A DNA stretch of 50,409 nt from JAEUUM01 sp038326165. GTDB taxonomy: Bacteria > Bacteroidota > Bacteroidia > Chitinophagales > Saprospiraceae. Numbering within the stretch: the first letter of the stretch is position 1; the number at the start of each line of letters is the position of its first letter. The stretch covers positions 1 through 50,409 of the forward strand of contig JBBQJT010000019.1 of assembly GCA_038326165.1 (NCBI GenBank), in the 5' to 3' direction. Positions 27,226 to 34,927 of the stretch are shown here, piece by piece. The notes under the pieces were generated by a model. The model saw only the letters and a list, made by a program, of their open reading frames with translations. It did not search any database and was not told the DNA's origin. Both the position numbers and the translations under genes were made by a program.

Positions 27226-27280
27226 ATTTTTATTGTTAATTTGGTTGATAAGATTACCTAACAATAAAAATATTTTTTAT
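27226..27280 (+). terminator. Hairpin downstream of hflX
   Basis: 27226-27238 (atttttattgtta) pairs perfectly with 27259-27271 (taacaataaaaat) across a 20-base loop, followed by a short T-rich stretch. Probably the end of the hflX transcript, although AT-rich and with a long loop. Confidence 0.5.
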
Positions 27281-27785
27281 AAAAAAGCACTTAATCTATT
27301 TTACGGCCTTTGTGGTACTATCAATCAACACAAAATTAAATGCCTCAGGAAATCATATTGCTTTAAACTCCAATTCCGAAGTTTATTGCTTTAACTCTCT
27401 GGATTCAATTCAAAGTGTTGAGTTTGTTCTGAGAACTTCAATTGAAGCTGCAAAGATGTTCAATAATACCTCGCCGCCAACCAAGCTAAGCCCAGAGCAA
27501 TGAAATCTACTGGCAACAAATATGGGGTTTGCTTCATTAGGTGAGTTTAATTTACAGTTCAATCAGCACTATGTTATAGCAAAACAATATTTCCAGTATC
27601 ATTCATGTTACCAATAACCCTAATAAACCTCTGCCTCAAACACCTTGCTGTAACCAATTAATGGCCGATCTAAATTCATTGTATTGGAGATGCCGCACCT
27701 TGTGGTGAATTTTATGCGGGTTGCGCAATTGGGTGCTTGATGGGTGCTGCTATTATCTACACCAGCCGCATGCTTAATACTTATT
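27252..27785 (+). pseudogene. Decayed gene for a small secreted protein
   Basis: No intact gene fits this 600-base stretch, but coding-like pieces follow each other on the plus strand. A frame open from 27252 reads like a signal peptide (KKHLIYFTAFVVLSINTKLN) without any ATG, continues to an in-frame TGA at 27501, then resumes (NLLATNMGFASLGEFNLQFN) to a TAA at 27618. A second frame (27580-27708) reads VTNNPNKPLPQTPCCNQL, and a third, from 27674, ends in GDAAPCGEFYAGCAIGC LMGAAIIYTS at a TAA at 27783. At least one nonsense change and two frameshifts would be needed to join them. I recognise no family. It may instead be non-coding; the chain of frames is suggestive only. Confidence 0.35.
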
Positions 27786-27809
27786 AATTGTAATTTAAAC
27801 CCAACACAA

Positions 27810-28254
27810 ATGAAAAGAATAATAATGTTGTTAGCCTTTGTGGCATTTTTTTTTCTCGTGCAGTGAAAACAACAAGCTTAACGAGAATACTGATTATAAC
27901 GAGATAAAAATTGCCCTTGCAAATGAACCGCTCATTGCCCAACACTCTAAAGCGTTGATTGAATTTGTCAGCTTTGATATTCTGCGTTATGAAAAAGAAG
28001 CTGGAATTTTAGTAAATTTTATTGCCATTGGTCAAAAATTGTTAACCAACAATAATCAACCCTCATCATCAATTGAATCAGCTTCTCTTCAATATGCCAA
28101 ATTAATCGCCCAAGAAAATCAAATACGAAACGCGATTTATCAAAAGTATCCAGAACTAAAAGGGAATGGCGATTTCCAAAAGCACCTATCTGAAGGCCTC
28201 ATGCCAGTCCATCAAAGCAAGTTAAAAGCATACTCTCAAGATAAAACCAATTAA
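27810..28254 (+). pseudogene. Small lipoprotein gene, frameshifted at a run of nine T
   Basis: The ATG at 27810 begins MKRIIMLLAFVAFFF, a clear signal-peptide start, but hits TGA at 27864 as written. The next frame is open from there to 28254. The switch falls exactly in a run of nine T (27846-27854). With eight T the product would read MKRIIMLLAFVAFFFSCSEN, a good lipoprotein signal with lipidated Cys, followed by about 125 residues, mostly helical, with no domain I recognise (EPLIAQHSKALIEFVSFDIL, ENQIRNAIYQKYPELKGNG). So the gene is either broken, switched by slippage at the T-run, or miscounted in sequencing. Its stop overlaps the probable start of the cysteine-rich peptide gene. Confidence 0.6.
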
Positions 28255-28486
28255 AATAAGAACTAAACTGTCAATATTTATTCTTGTATTATTGCCAATT
28301 ATGGCCTTTGCAAAAGATTGTTTTGGAGATTATAACAACGCTAAGGCTGATGCTGATTTGGAACTTGCAAATGATCTTGCAAATTGCGGTGGGAGTGGTG
28401 TGTGTGCAAGTGAAGCCCACAAATGGTGGCTGAAATCAGAATCATCAGCAGGTAATGCCTTTGATTGTTGCATGAATGGATGTTGA
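28250..28486 (+). CDS. Small cysteine-rich secreted peptide
   Basis: The mature part is clear: after a hydrophobic segment ending PIMAFA comes KDCFGDYNNAKADADLEL and then a Cys-rich tail ending FDCCMNGC, about 55 residues with six cysteines, the even number suggesting three disulfides. There is no ATG before the hydrophobic segment. An ATT at 28250, overlapping the stop of the lipoprotein gene, would give a complete signal peptide (KIRTKLSIFILVLLPIMAFA); CTG at 28268 or TTG at 28292 are alternatives, but the last would remove most of the signal. No known family recognised. Translational coupling to the lipoprotein gene is plausible. A terminator follows closely. Confidence 0.5.
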   Translation: MKIRTKLSIFILVLLPIMAFAKDCFGDYNNAKADADLELANDLANCGGSGVCASEAHKWWLKSESSAGNAFDCCMNGC

Positions 28487-28508
28487 GTTAATCAAGCTAT
28501 TATTCAGT

Positions 28509-28547
28509 AAAGGATTTGCAATTTTTGTAAATCCTTTTTTATTTTTT
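28509..28547 (+). terminator. Intrinsic terminator after the cysteine-rich peptide gene
   Basis: A 12-base stem (28509-28520 with 28526-28537, one G-T wobble) with a five-base loop is followed by a T-rich tract (28535-28547). It separates the small secreted-protein locus from the aminopeptidase gene. Confidence 0.8.
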
Positions 28548-28573
28548 AATTTTGATGAATCAACAACACCAAC

Positions 28574-29680
28574 TTGAAAAATCTAGAATCCATTCACGAA
28601 CGTTACGCCAAATTGTTAACTGGCTACTGCCTAGAACTCAAAGAAGGAGATCGGCTTTTGATTAAAACCTCCACCTTGGCAGAACCCTTGCTCAAAGAGG
28701 TTTACAAATACGCACTTGAAGCAGGTGCTATCATTGAAGTTGATCTTGACTTTGCTGAAAAATTTCGAACCCTGATGCTTCATGGCAAAGATACGCAATG
28801 GAAGTATGTTTCTCCTTGGTACAGCAATGCTATGAAGACATTTGATGCTTATTTGAACATTAGGGCACCATATAATCTGCGTGAAGATTCAGGATTGCCA
28901 AAGGAAGCTTTGCAATCCCGTAGTAAAGCATTGGATGCCGTTAATAAGTCCTATTTTACGAGAATTGCAGACAGAAGCCTCAAACGTTGTCTTTGTCAAT
29001 ATCCAACCCAAGCCTCAGCACAAGAAGCAGGAATGTCTTTGAGCGAATATGAGAACTTCGTTTATACTGCCTGCAAGCTACATTTGGCTGATCCTGAAGC
29101 AGGTTGGTTGGCCTTGGGAAAAGAACAACAAGGAATAGTTGACTACCTCAATAAAAGTAATGTGATTAGGTATTCAGGACCCAATATGGATATTCAGTTT
29201 AGGGTAAAAGACAGAACATGGATTAATAGTGATGGCAAAAGCAATATGCCAAGTGGTGAAGTTTTTACAGCACCAATTGAAAATTCTGTCAATGGCGTCG
29301 TGAAATTCTCATTTCCTGCTATTCATGGAGGAAATGATGTTCTGGGAGCAAGACTCTGGGTAAAGAATGGACTTATCGTGAAATGGGAAGCAGAAAAAGG
29401 CAAAGAATATTTGGATCACATATTTCAAATACCAGGAACTCGTAGATTCGGTGAAGTTGCGATTGGCACCAATTATGAAATTCAAAAAATAACCAGAAAT
29501 ATTCTTTTCGATGAAAAGATAGGCGGATCAATTCATATGGCAATTGGACAAAGTTACCTGCAATGTGGCGGTAAAAATAAAAGTTCAGTCCATTGGGACA
29601 TGATTTCAGATATGAAAGATGGAGGAGAAATTCATGCAGACGGAGAATTGATCTACCAGAATGGAAAGTTTTTGATCTAA
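28574..29680 (+). CDS. M29 family metallo-aminopeptidase
   Basis: The start is TTG at 28574 (MKNLESIHERYAKLLTGYC): the frame is closed by a TGA just upstream and has no ATG near the conserved N-terminus. 368 residues. The M29 (AmpS/AmpT type) dinuclear metal site is readable in the second half: Glu in SGEVFTAPIENS, Glu in FGEVAIGTN, His in IHMAIGQSYLQCGG, and the His-Asp pair in SSVHWDMISDM. The enzyme removes N-terminal amino acids and is cytosolic, with no signal peptide. It converges with the cyanophycinase gene, only 6 bases apart, which suggests two peptide-degrading activities side by side but not co-transcribed. Confidence 0.88.
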   Translation: MKNLESIHERYAKLLTGYCLELKEGDRLLIKTSTLAEPLLKEVYKYALEAGAIIEVDLDFAEKFRTLMLHGKDTQWKYVSPWYSNAMKTFDAYLNIRAPYNLREDSGLPKEALQSRSKALDAVNKSYFTRIADRSLKRCLCQYPTQASAQEAGMSLSEYENFVYTACKLHLADPEAGWLALGKEQQGIVDYLNKSNVIRYSGPNMDIQFRVKDRTWINSDGKSNMPSGEVFTAPIENSVNGVVKFSFPAIHGGNDVLGARLWVKNGLIVKWEAEKGKEYLDHIFQIPGTRRFGEVAIGTNYEIQKITRNILFDEKIGGSIHMAIGQSYLQCGGKNKSSVHWDMISDMKDGGEIHADGELIYQNGKFLI

Positions 29681-29686
29681 GTCAGA

Positions 29687-30553
29687 TTATCCAGCGTAAG
29701 CTTCCTCAACCGTCAAGATCTTCAATGTATGGGTGTTCAGATCATAAACATCGGTATTGGCCATCACATGCAATACCATATTCCCTATGGATATGGGTGT
29801 TCCTTCATCCAAGTTCGAGACATTGTTGTAATTCAAAAACTTGCCATCAAACACCAACACCATACCTGATCCAATGGTTGAACATAAATGCCCATCTCTA
29901 ACAATAACACCTGTGTCTTCAGCAAGTCCAAAACCTGTTAATTCTGGAAAACGCGCTACGGACTCCGTCAATCTACCAAATCGACCTCTGTTGATAAAGT
30001 GGGTATCAAATATTACTGTAGGCAAAAACCCAAAACCTTTCATCATCATTACCGAGCCCTTCAGCATTGCGTTTTCGCTGCTCCCGCCACTGATCATTTC
30101 ATGCGACATTGCCATTGCCCCGGCACTGGTCCCTGCTATGACAAAATATTCGTTGAAATATCTATCTATAAGTATTTTGTGCATTTCGCTACCACCTATG
30201 ATATTGATCAGTCTTCGCTGATCGCCACCCGAAAATAAAACACATGATGCCTTTCGAATAAATTCTAGATTATCTAAATTCTTGACATCAAATTTGGTGC
30301 GAATATCCAAAATCTTAACATCGGTGCATCCAAGTTTTTTGAATGCTTGCATGTAGTTTTTACCAACTTGAAGAGGTATACTGCTTGCTGTAGTGACAAC
30401 TATTATTGTTTTATCAGATCCTCCAGCTTCCTTAACTATTCTTGACAGTATGCTAGCCTCAACAAACTCTTCACTAAACTGCTCTGATTTATCAGTTCCT
30501 TTATCTTCATTGCCACCTACTGCTATAAGTAGCCCTTTAGGTATTAGATTCAT
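29687..30553 (-). CDS. Cyanophycinase (S51 serine peptidase)
   Basis: The start at 30553 (MNLIPKGLLIAVGGNEDKG) is favoured over the ATG at 30589 because a TACCTTTG promoter element (30576-30583) lies between them. 288 residues. Cyanophycinase marks: the N-terminal GGNEDKG loop, FSGGDQRRLINII, the nucleophile elbow AGTSAGAMAM with the catalytic Ser, and a His/Asp-containing FDTHFINRGRFGRL segment. It hydrolyses cyanophycin (multi-arginyl-poly-aspartate) to beta-Asp-Arg dipeptides. No cyanophycin synthetase or isoaspartyl dipeptidase lies in the window, so it may scavenge external cyanophycin or act on another beta-linked peptide. No signal peptide seen. Confidence 0.88.
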   Translation of the reverse strand: MNLIPKGLLIAVGGNEDKGTDKSEQFSEEFVEASILSRIVKEAGGSDKTIIVVTTASSIPLQVGKNYMQAFKKLGCTDVKILDIRTKFDVKNLDNLEFIRKASCVLFSGGDQRRLINIIGGSEMHKILIDRYFNEYFVIAGTSAGAMAMSHEMISGGSSENAMLKGSVMMMKGFGFLPTVIFDTHFINRGRFGRLTESVARFPELTGFGLAEDTGVIVRDGHLCSTIGSGMVLVFDGKFLNYNNVSNLDEGTPISIGNMVLHVMANTDVYDLNTHTLKILTVEEAYAG

Positions 30554-30575
30554 ACGTATGTTCCAATTAGAGGCG

Positions 30576-30583
30576 CAAAGGTA
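30576..30583 (-). promoter_or_regulatory. -7 element (TACCTTTG) for the cyanophycinase gene
   Basis: The minus-strand TACCTTTG has a TTG 17 bases upstream (30601-30603), close to the TTG-N19-TAnnTTTG consensus. It excludes the farther start codon at 30589. Confidence 0.55.
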
Positions 30584-30647
30584 TGCCAAAAATAAGAAAT
30601 CAAAAAACCAGATCTCAAGATCCGTTCCAAACCACGGTTATAATTGC

Positions 30648-32222
30648 TTATCTCACCACCTGAATAGTTTGGGAACTTTGAGAATTGGATGTTTGAAGCT
30701 GTACTAAATATTGACCCGATGGAACATTCTGAATCGAAGCTGTAACAATATGTTCACCAGGCATTTGGTTCTTTTCGTTGATCAGCTCCATAATTTCACG
30801 TCCATTCATATCCAAGAGACTGATTCTCACCTGGCTATTCGAATACAGCCGATAAGCCAATTGGATTGGGTCATTCTTTATAGGATTGGGTGATATCGGA
30901 AATAGTTTATCCGATGCTTTGACGAATTTGGGGCCATTGGTTGCAACTGTATTGTCGTTGAAAATGACATTTTCATCACCTGGCTGATACAACACAAAAG
31001 ACAGTGGCAAATAATACATCTCATCAGTTGTCTTCTCGCCCCAAGTTACTGTTTTGGGTGGGTTGTTAGGATTTAAAGGGTTGTTGGAGGTATTGTCATA
31101 GGTAGCATAGGCATGTATCACTGTACCCGGGTCTAAAATTTGATACTTTTTGAAGGAATAGCCACCTTGCCAGTTGAAATCCCAATCTTGAACTTGTATC
31201 AAATTGGTTGTATCGCCATTGGGATGTATTGCAAATACTTTCCATTCCTTACCCAATAAGTGACAATGAGGCCATATACTCAACAAACTTACTTTAAACG
31301 GCACTTCAAACTCTCCATGAAAAGTTTTTACCTGCTTGGCGGGAATTACAAACGGTCCGTTTACAATGTCAAATGGCAACATAGTATATTGATATACATA
31401 CCTTTGTACCGGCTTTTTGGAATAAAAGAAATTGACCGTACTGCTGTCAATGCCTCCTATAGGTGTAGGAGCATAATGCACCTGAACCAAAACATCCGCT
31501 TTCTTAAACATGGGTTGAGCAACACCATCGGGGTAAAATCTTGGGTTTGTGCCTGGCACATATCCCGGAAACATATTCTCATCAGCAGAATTCACTCCAA
31601 ATCCCCCAAAATTCAAATATCCGTACTCTGGATCTTTTGCATCAAGTATTTTTGCCTGACCAGTTGTATCCTGACTAATCAATGCATGGTGGACCAAACT
31701 CAAATTGCCAGGTCGAAATTCTACTGCTGCGATATCCTTGTTTTGAGTCAATCCTGATGGAAGAACAAAAACACGATATTCATCCTTATTGTTGCTCTTG
31801 ACTTTATATCCTTGTGAGAAGTTGACTACCAAATCTGGTGTACCCAACTGAGAACCAATAGGGAAAAAAGGTTTTGGGGCTTCTTTGGTAGGATCTCCAG
31901 CAGGAGTGCCTGCATCGACCCAGTCAGCAATCAGTTTTATTTGTGCATCCGTGAGGTAATTCTCACCCTGAAAATTGGAGTACTCATGATTGGGCTTCCA
32001 AGGTGGCATGTACTTGATATTGGTCACATACTTTATCGTAGAAGCGTAGTTTGACACTTCGGTATAATTGGTCAAAGGAATTTCTTCCTTTATTTCGCCT
32101 GAGCGATGGCATTTTGTGCATTTATTGTAAATGAGCGGCGATATGTCTTCATAAAATTTTGGAGACTGCGCATTTGAAGTGAATGAGCCAATCATTAAAA
32201 GTAAAACTATCAGGTATTTCAT
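30648..32222 (-). CDS. T9SS-exported haem c and copper (PHM-like) oxidoreductase
   Basis: About 524 residues; an ATG two codons upstream (32228) is also possible. A signal peptide ends near SNAQ. A single class I cytochrome c domain (to about 110) has CTKCH at 37-41 and the likely Met ligand in KYMPPWKP. Next comes a region resembling the copper type II monooxygenase (peptidylglycine hydroxylase-like) fold, with candidate copper ligands in LVHHALISQD, VQVHYAPT, WPHCHLLGKEW and the Met of TDEMYYLPL. The last ~80 residues (LFPISPNPIKN to VVR) are a type A T9SS sorting domain. Likely an exported redox enzyme; the substrate is unknown. The redoxin gene lies immediately upstream with a one-base gap, implying a joint function. 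Confidence 0.85.
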   Translation of the reverse strand: MKYLIVLLLMIGSFTSNAQSPKFYEDISPLIYNKCTKCHRSGEIKEEIPLTNYTEVSNYASTIKYVTNIKYMPPWKPNHEYSNFQGENYLTDAQIKLIADWVDAGTPAGDPTKEAPKPFFPIGSQLGTPDLVVNFSQGYKVKSNNKDEYRVFVLPSGLTQNKDIAAVEFRPGNLSLVHHALISQDTTGQAKILDAKDPEYGYLNFGGFGVNSADENMFPGYVPGTNPRFYPDGVAQPMFKKADVLVQVHYAPTPIGGIDSSTVNFFYSKKPVQRYVYQYTMLPFDIVNGPFVIPAKQVKTFHGEFEVPFKVSLLSIWPHCHLLGKEWKVFAIHPNGDTTNLIQVQDWDFNWQGGYSFKKYQILDPGTVIHAYATYDNTSNNPLNPNNPPKTVTWGEKTTDEMYYLPLSFVLYQPGDENVIFNDNTVATNGPKFVKASDKLFPISPNPIKNDPIQLAYRLYSNSQVRISLLDMNGREIMELINEKNQMPGEHIVTASIQNVPSGQYLVQLQTSNSQSSQTIQVVR

Positions 32223-32229
32223 GCACATA

Positions 32230-32790
32230 TTATTCGTTGTGAACAGATTCTTTTTTTATTTTTTGAATGAAACAGCCAATCGCAGCCATTTCATGAAATT
32301 CTACATCATTTCCAGCCGACCAATCCTTTAAAACATCCTCAAGTTCGGATGAACTGACCACGGTGCGTCGCTTACCAATTGAAGCATATCGATTATCAAT
32401 TCGCCCTCGATAGATGATTTCATTCTTTTCATGATCAAACACAACAACCTCGGGTGTAATGCTTGCACCGAGCTTTTGCGTCATTTTCTGATAATGATCT
32501 GTTTTCATTGGAAATAGAATCCCATAGGTTTTGCCGAAAGTTTGAATGGTGTTTTCCCGACTTTGAGCATTTGGAAACAAGCCTAAGAATCCGATTTTTT
32601 TGTCGTGAAATGTCGCATACAGCTCCTTTAGTTTGTCCGTATAGTTTTTGCTGATGACACACTCTTCCAATAAGAAAACATAGACAGTCAAAGAATCTTT
32701 TTCATGCAATACGGGATTTATTCTCGCTTGTACAGGAAGCTGAATCAGTGAAAACAATAGTAATATCGGCAGACTATGTCTGAGTTTCAT
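32230..32790 (-). CDS. Exported redoxin/AhpC-TSA-type thioredoxin-fold protein
   Basis: 186 residues with a signal peptide (MKLRHSLPILLLFSLIQLPV). Thioredoxin fold: the active site is ECVIS, Cys44 followed by Ser47, so the usual CxxC lacks its second Cys; cis-Pro lies in ASITPEVVVFD. RGRIDNRY and a late AAIGCFIQ (Cys173) match the redoxin modules that in other bacteria are fused to cytochrome c and copper monooxygenase domains. Here the same pair is split into two genes, with the haem/copper gene one base downstream. The partner Cys could be Cys173 or lie in another protein. Probable periplasmic thiol redox partner of the downstream enzyme (inference). Confidence 0.82.
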   Translation of the reverse strand: MKLRHSLPILLLFSLIQLPVQARINPVLHEKDSLTVYVFLLEECVISKNYTDKLKELYATFHDKKIGFLGLFPNAQSRENTIQTFGKTYGILFPMKTDHYQKMTQKLGASITPEVVVFDHEKNEIIYRGRIDNRYASIGKRRTVVSSSELEDVLKDWSAGNDVEFHEMAAIGCFIQKIKKESVHNE

Positions 32791-32885
32791 AAAAAATAGA
32801 CCACTTAAGTCACAAAAGGTTTATTAAGCTATCAAAACAATTTCAAGGATAAATCATTCTATAGGTCTGCAAAATACAATAATTT

Positions 32886-33353
32886 ATGAAAATTTTCAAA
32901 TTAGAACGCACTCAGCAAATACCAATCTCTGTAAATGAGGCCTGGAATTTCTTCTCTCAGCCTGGTAATTTGGCCAAAATCACACCAAAGGAAATGGATT
33001 TTGTGGTTACTTCTGATCTTGGTGATGGTGTTATGTACAGCGGCATGATAATCACTTATACCGTTAGACCTTTATTAGGGATACCCTTAACCTGGATGAC
33101 CGAGATTAAAAATATCAAAGAAGGAGAATATTTTATCGATGAACAAAGAGTAGGTCCCTACAAATTGTGGCACCACCAACATTGGTTCAAATCCATACCA
33201 GGCGGCACTGAAATAAGAGATGTTGTGCATTATCAACTGCCTCTTGGGCCACTAGGAAATATGATGAATAGCCTTTTGGTCAAATCAGAATTGAATAAAA
33301 TATTCGATTATCGTTTTAAGAAAGTTGAAGAACTTTTTGGTAAGATTGCTTAA
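32886..33353 (+). CDS. SRPBCC (START-like) ligand-binding protein
   Basis: 155 residues of the SRPBCC/polyketide-cyclase-like fold: an N-terminal strand and helix (RTQQIPISVNEAWNFFSQPG), NLAKITPKEMDFVV, then antiparallel strands ending in a long C-terminal helix (DYRFKKVEELFG). The family binds hydrophobic ligands in a deep cavity; related proteins are annotated as coenzyme Q-binding COQ10-like or cell-division-inhibitor SulA-associated. No catalytic residues can be assigned. No signal peptide. Single gene, divergent from the redoxin gene and ended by a terminator shared with the convergent ahcY. Confidence 0.8.
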   Translation: MKIFKLERTQQIPISVNEAWNFFSQPGNLAKITPKEMDFVVTSDLGDGVMYSGMIITYTVRPLLGIPLTWMTEIKNIKEGEYFIDEQRVGPYKLWHHQHWFKSIPGGTEIRDVVHYQLPLGPLGNMMNSLLVKSELNKIFDYRFKKVEELFGKIA

Positions 33354-33428
33354 ACCAAAACAAAGGCTTGTCTGAATGCTTTTTAGCCAGATCCCAATAA
33401 CATAACACTTCCCGTTTTAATCCCAACA

Positions 33429-33462
33429 AAAAAGCCACTCCAAGTTAATGGAATGGCTTTTT
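33429..33462. terminator. Bidirectional terminator between SRPBCC gene and ahcY
   Basis: 33429-33442 pairs with 33449-33462 (aaaaagcca...tcca with tgga...tggcttttt) with one C-A mismatch and a six-base loop. A-tract on one side and T-tract on the other let it work on both strands, fitting the convergent genes. Confidence 0.85.
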
Positions 33463-33483
33463 GTATTATGACCCTTTCAAGAT

Positions 33484-34797
33484 CTAGTATCTGTACATAT
33501 CTGACTTAAATGGACCCTCAACAGGTACTCCAATATAAGCAGCCTGCTCAGGAGTTAGAATATCCAGCTCTACACCTATTTTTTCCAAGTGAAGTTGAGC
33601 TACCAACTCATCCAAGTGTTTAGGTAAAGTATAAACTTTGTTTTCGTATTTGTCGTAATTTTCCCACAGTTCCAATTGAGCAATTGTTTGGTTGGTAAAG
33701 GAGTTACTCATCACAAATGATGGGTGACCTGTAGCACAACCCAAATTCACCAAACGACCTTCCGCAAGAACGATGATATCCTTGTGACCAATAGTATATT
33801 TGTCAACTTGAGGCTTTATTACATCTTTAGTAGCACCGTAGTTTTTGTTCAACCAAGCCATGTCTATTTCATTGTCAAAGTGGCCAATGTTACAAACTAC
33901 AGCATTGCTTTTCATCAATTTGAAGTGCTCAGAAGTAATAATGTCTTTGTTGCCTGTAGCAGTGACAATGATATCAGCTTCTTGAACTGCATTGATTAAT
34001 TTCTTTACTTCAAATCCTTCCATTGCAGCTTGCAAGGCACAGATAGGATCAATTTCAGTAACAATTACACGCACTCCAGCATTTCGCAATGAATCAGCTG
34101 AACCCTTACCTACATCACCATAACCTGCAACTACTGCTACTTTGCCAGCCATCATCAAATCTGTAGCTCTGCGGATCGCATCAACCAATGATTCACGGCA
34201 ACCGTATTTGTTGTCAAATTTTGATTTGGTTACTGAATCGTTGATATTGATAGCAGGGAGAGGCAAAGTACCGTTGTTGACACGCTCATATAAGCGCAAA
34301 ACTCCTGTAGTTGTTTCCTCAGAAATACCGCGGATTTCAGCCACCAATTCAGGATATTTGTCCAAAACCAAATTGGTCAAATCACCACCGTCGTCCAAAA
34401 TCATATTCAACGGCTTCTCATCGTTGAAGGCAAAAAGCGTTTGTTCGATACACCAGTCAAATTCTTCATTGTTCATGCCCTTCCAAGCATAAACGGGAAT
34501 TCCGGCTGCTGCGATTGCTGCTGCTGCATGATCTTGTGTAGAAAAAATATTGCATGATGACCAGCTTACTTCAGCACCCAATTCAGTCAGTGTTTCGATC
34601 AACACGGCAGTTTGGATTGTCATGTGAAGGCAACCTGCAATGCGAGCTCCTTTGAGGGGTTTGGTTGCTGAATATTGAGCTCTTAGTGACATAAGTCCAG
34701 GCATTTCTGCTTCTGCAAGGCGAATCTCCTTGCGTCCCCATTGTGCCAATGACATATCCTTTACTTTGTACTTAACGGATGTGGCAGTTGTTTGCAT
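33484..34797 (-). CDS. ahcY: Adenosylhomocysteinase
   Basis: 437 residues, full length. It hydrolyses S-adenosylhomocysteine to adenosine and homocysteine, keeping methylation reactions running. Marks: the N-terminal substrate domain (ARIAGCLHMTIQTAVLIETL), catalytic ILDDGGDLTNLV and NDSVTKSKFDNKYGCRESL, the NAD-binding Rossmann motif VAGYGDVGKGSADSLRNAG, and the C-terminal PFKSDMYRY tail that reaches the partner subunit's cofactor. A TAATTTTG element lies 51 bases upstream. Firm assignment. Confidence 0.97.
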   Translation of the reverse strand: MQTTATSVKYKVKDMSLAQWGRKEIRLAEAEMPGLMSLRAQYSATKPLKGARIAGCLHMTIQTAVLIETLTELGAEVSWSSCNIFSTQDHAAAAIAAAGIPVYAWKGMNNEEFDWCIEQTLFAFNDEKPLNMILDDGGDLTNLVLDKYPELVAEIRGISEETTTGVLRLYERVNNGTLPLPAININDSVTKSKFDNKYGCRESLVDAIRRATDLMMAGKVAVVAGYGDVGKGSADSLRNAGVRVIVTEIDPICALQAAMEGFEVKKLINAVQEADIIVTATGNKDIITSEHFKLMKSNAVVCNIGHFDNEIDMAWLNKNYGATKDVIKPQVDKYTIGHKDIIVLAEGRLVNLGCATGHPSFVMSNSFTNQTIAQLELWENYDKYENKVYTLPKHLDELVAQLHLEKIGVELDILTPEQAAYIGVPVEGPFKSDMYRY

Positions 34798-34848
34798 TAA
34801 TTAATTATTTTATGAAAGATAAAAACCAAATACTTTGATTTCAGGGCA

Positions 34849-34856
34849 CAAAATTA
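34849..34856 (-). promoter_or_regulatory. -7 element (TAATTTTG) for ahcY
   Basis: The minus-strand TAATTTTG matches TAnnTTTG and lies 51 bases before the ATG. No TTG is at the ideal upstream distance. Confidence 0.45.
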
Positions 34857-34927
34857 CTACTTTTCGTCCTAAAATACTACTCCTTAACAGTATTCAGCCT
34901 ACATTGTTTTGTAGTTGTCCGCATATT

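Noticed and set aside
27312..27503. Stand-alone 63-codon gene with GTG start
   Set aside because: The frame continues upstream as a signal-like segment and downstream past the TGA, so it is better read as a piece of a decayed longer gene.
31260..31757. 165-codon plus-strand open frame
   Set aside because: Antisense to the haem/copper enzyme gene, with Cys/His/Tyr scatter typical of a shadow frame.
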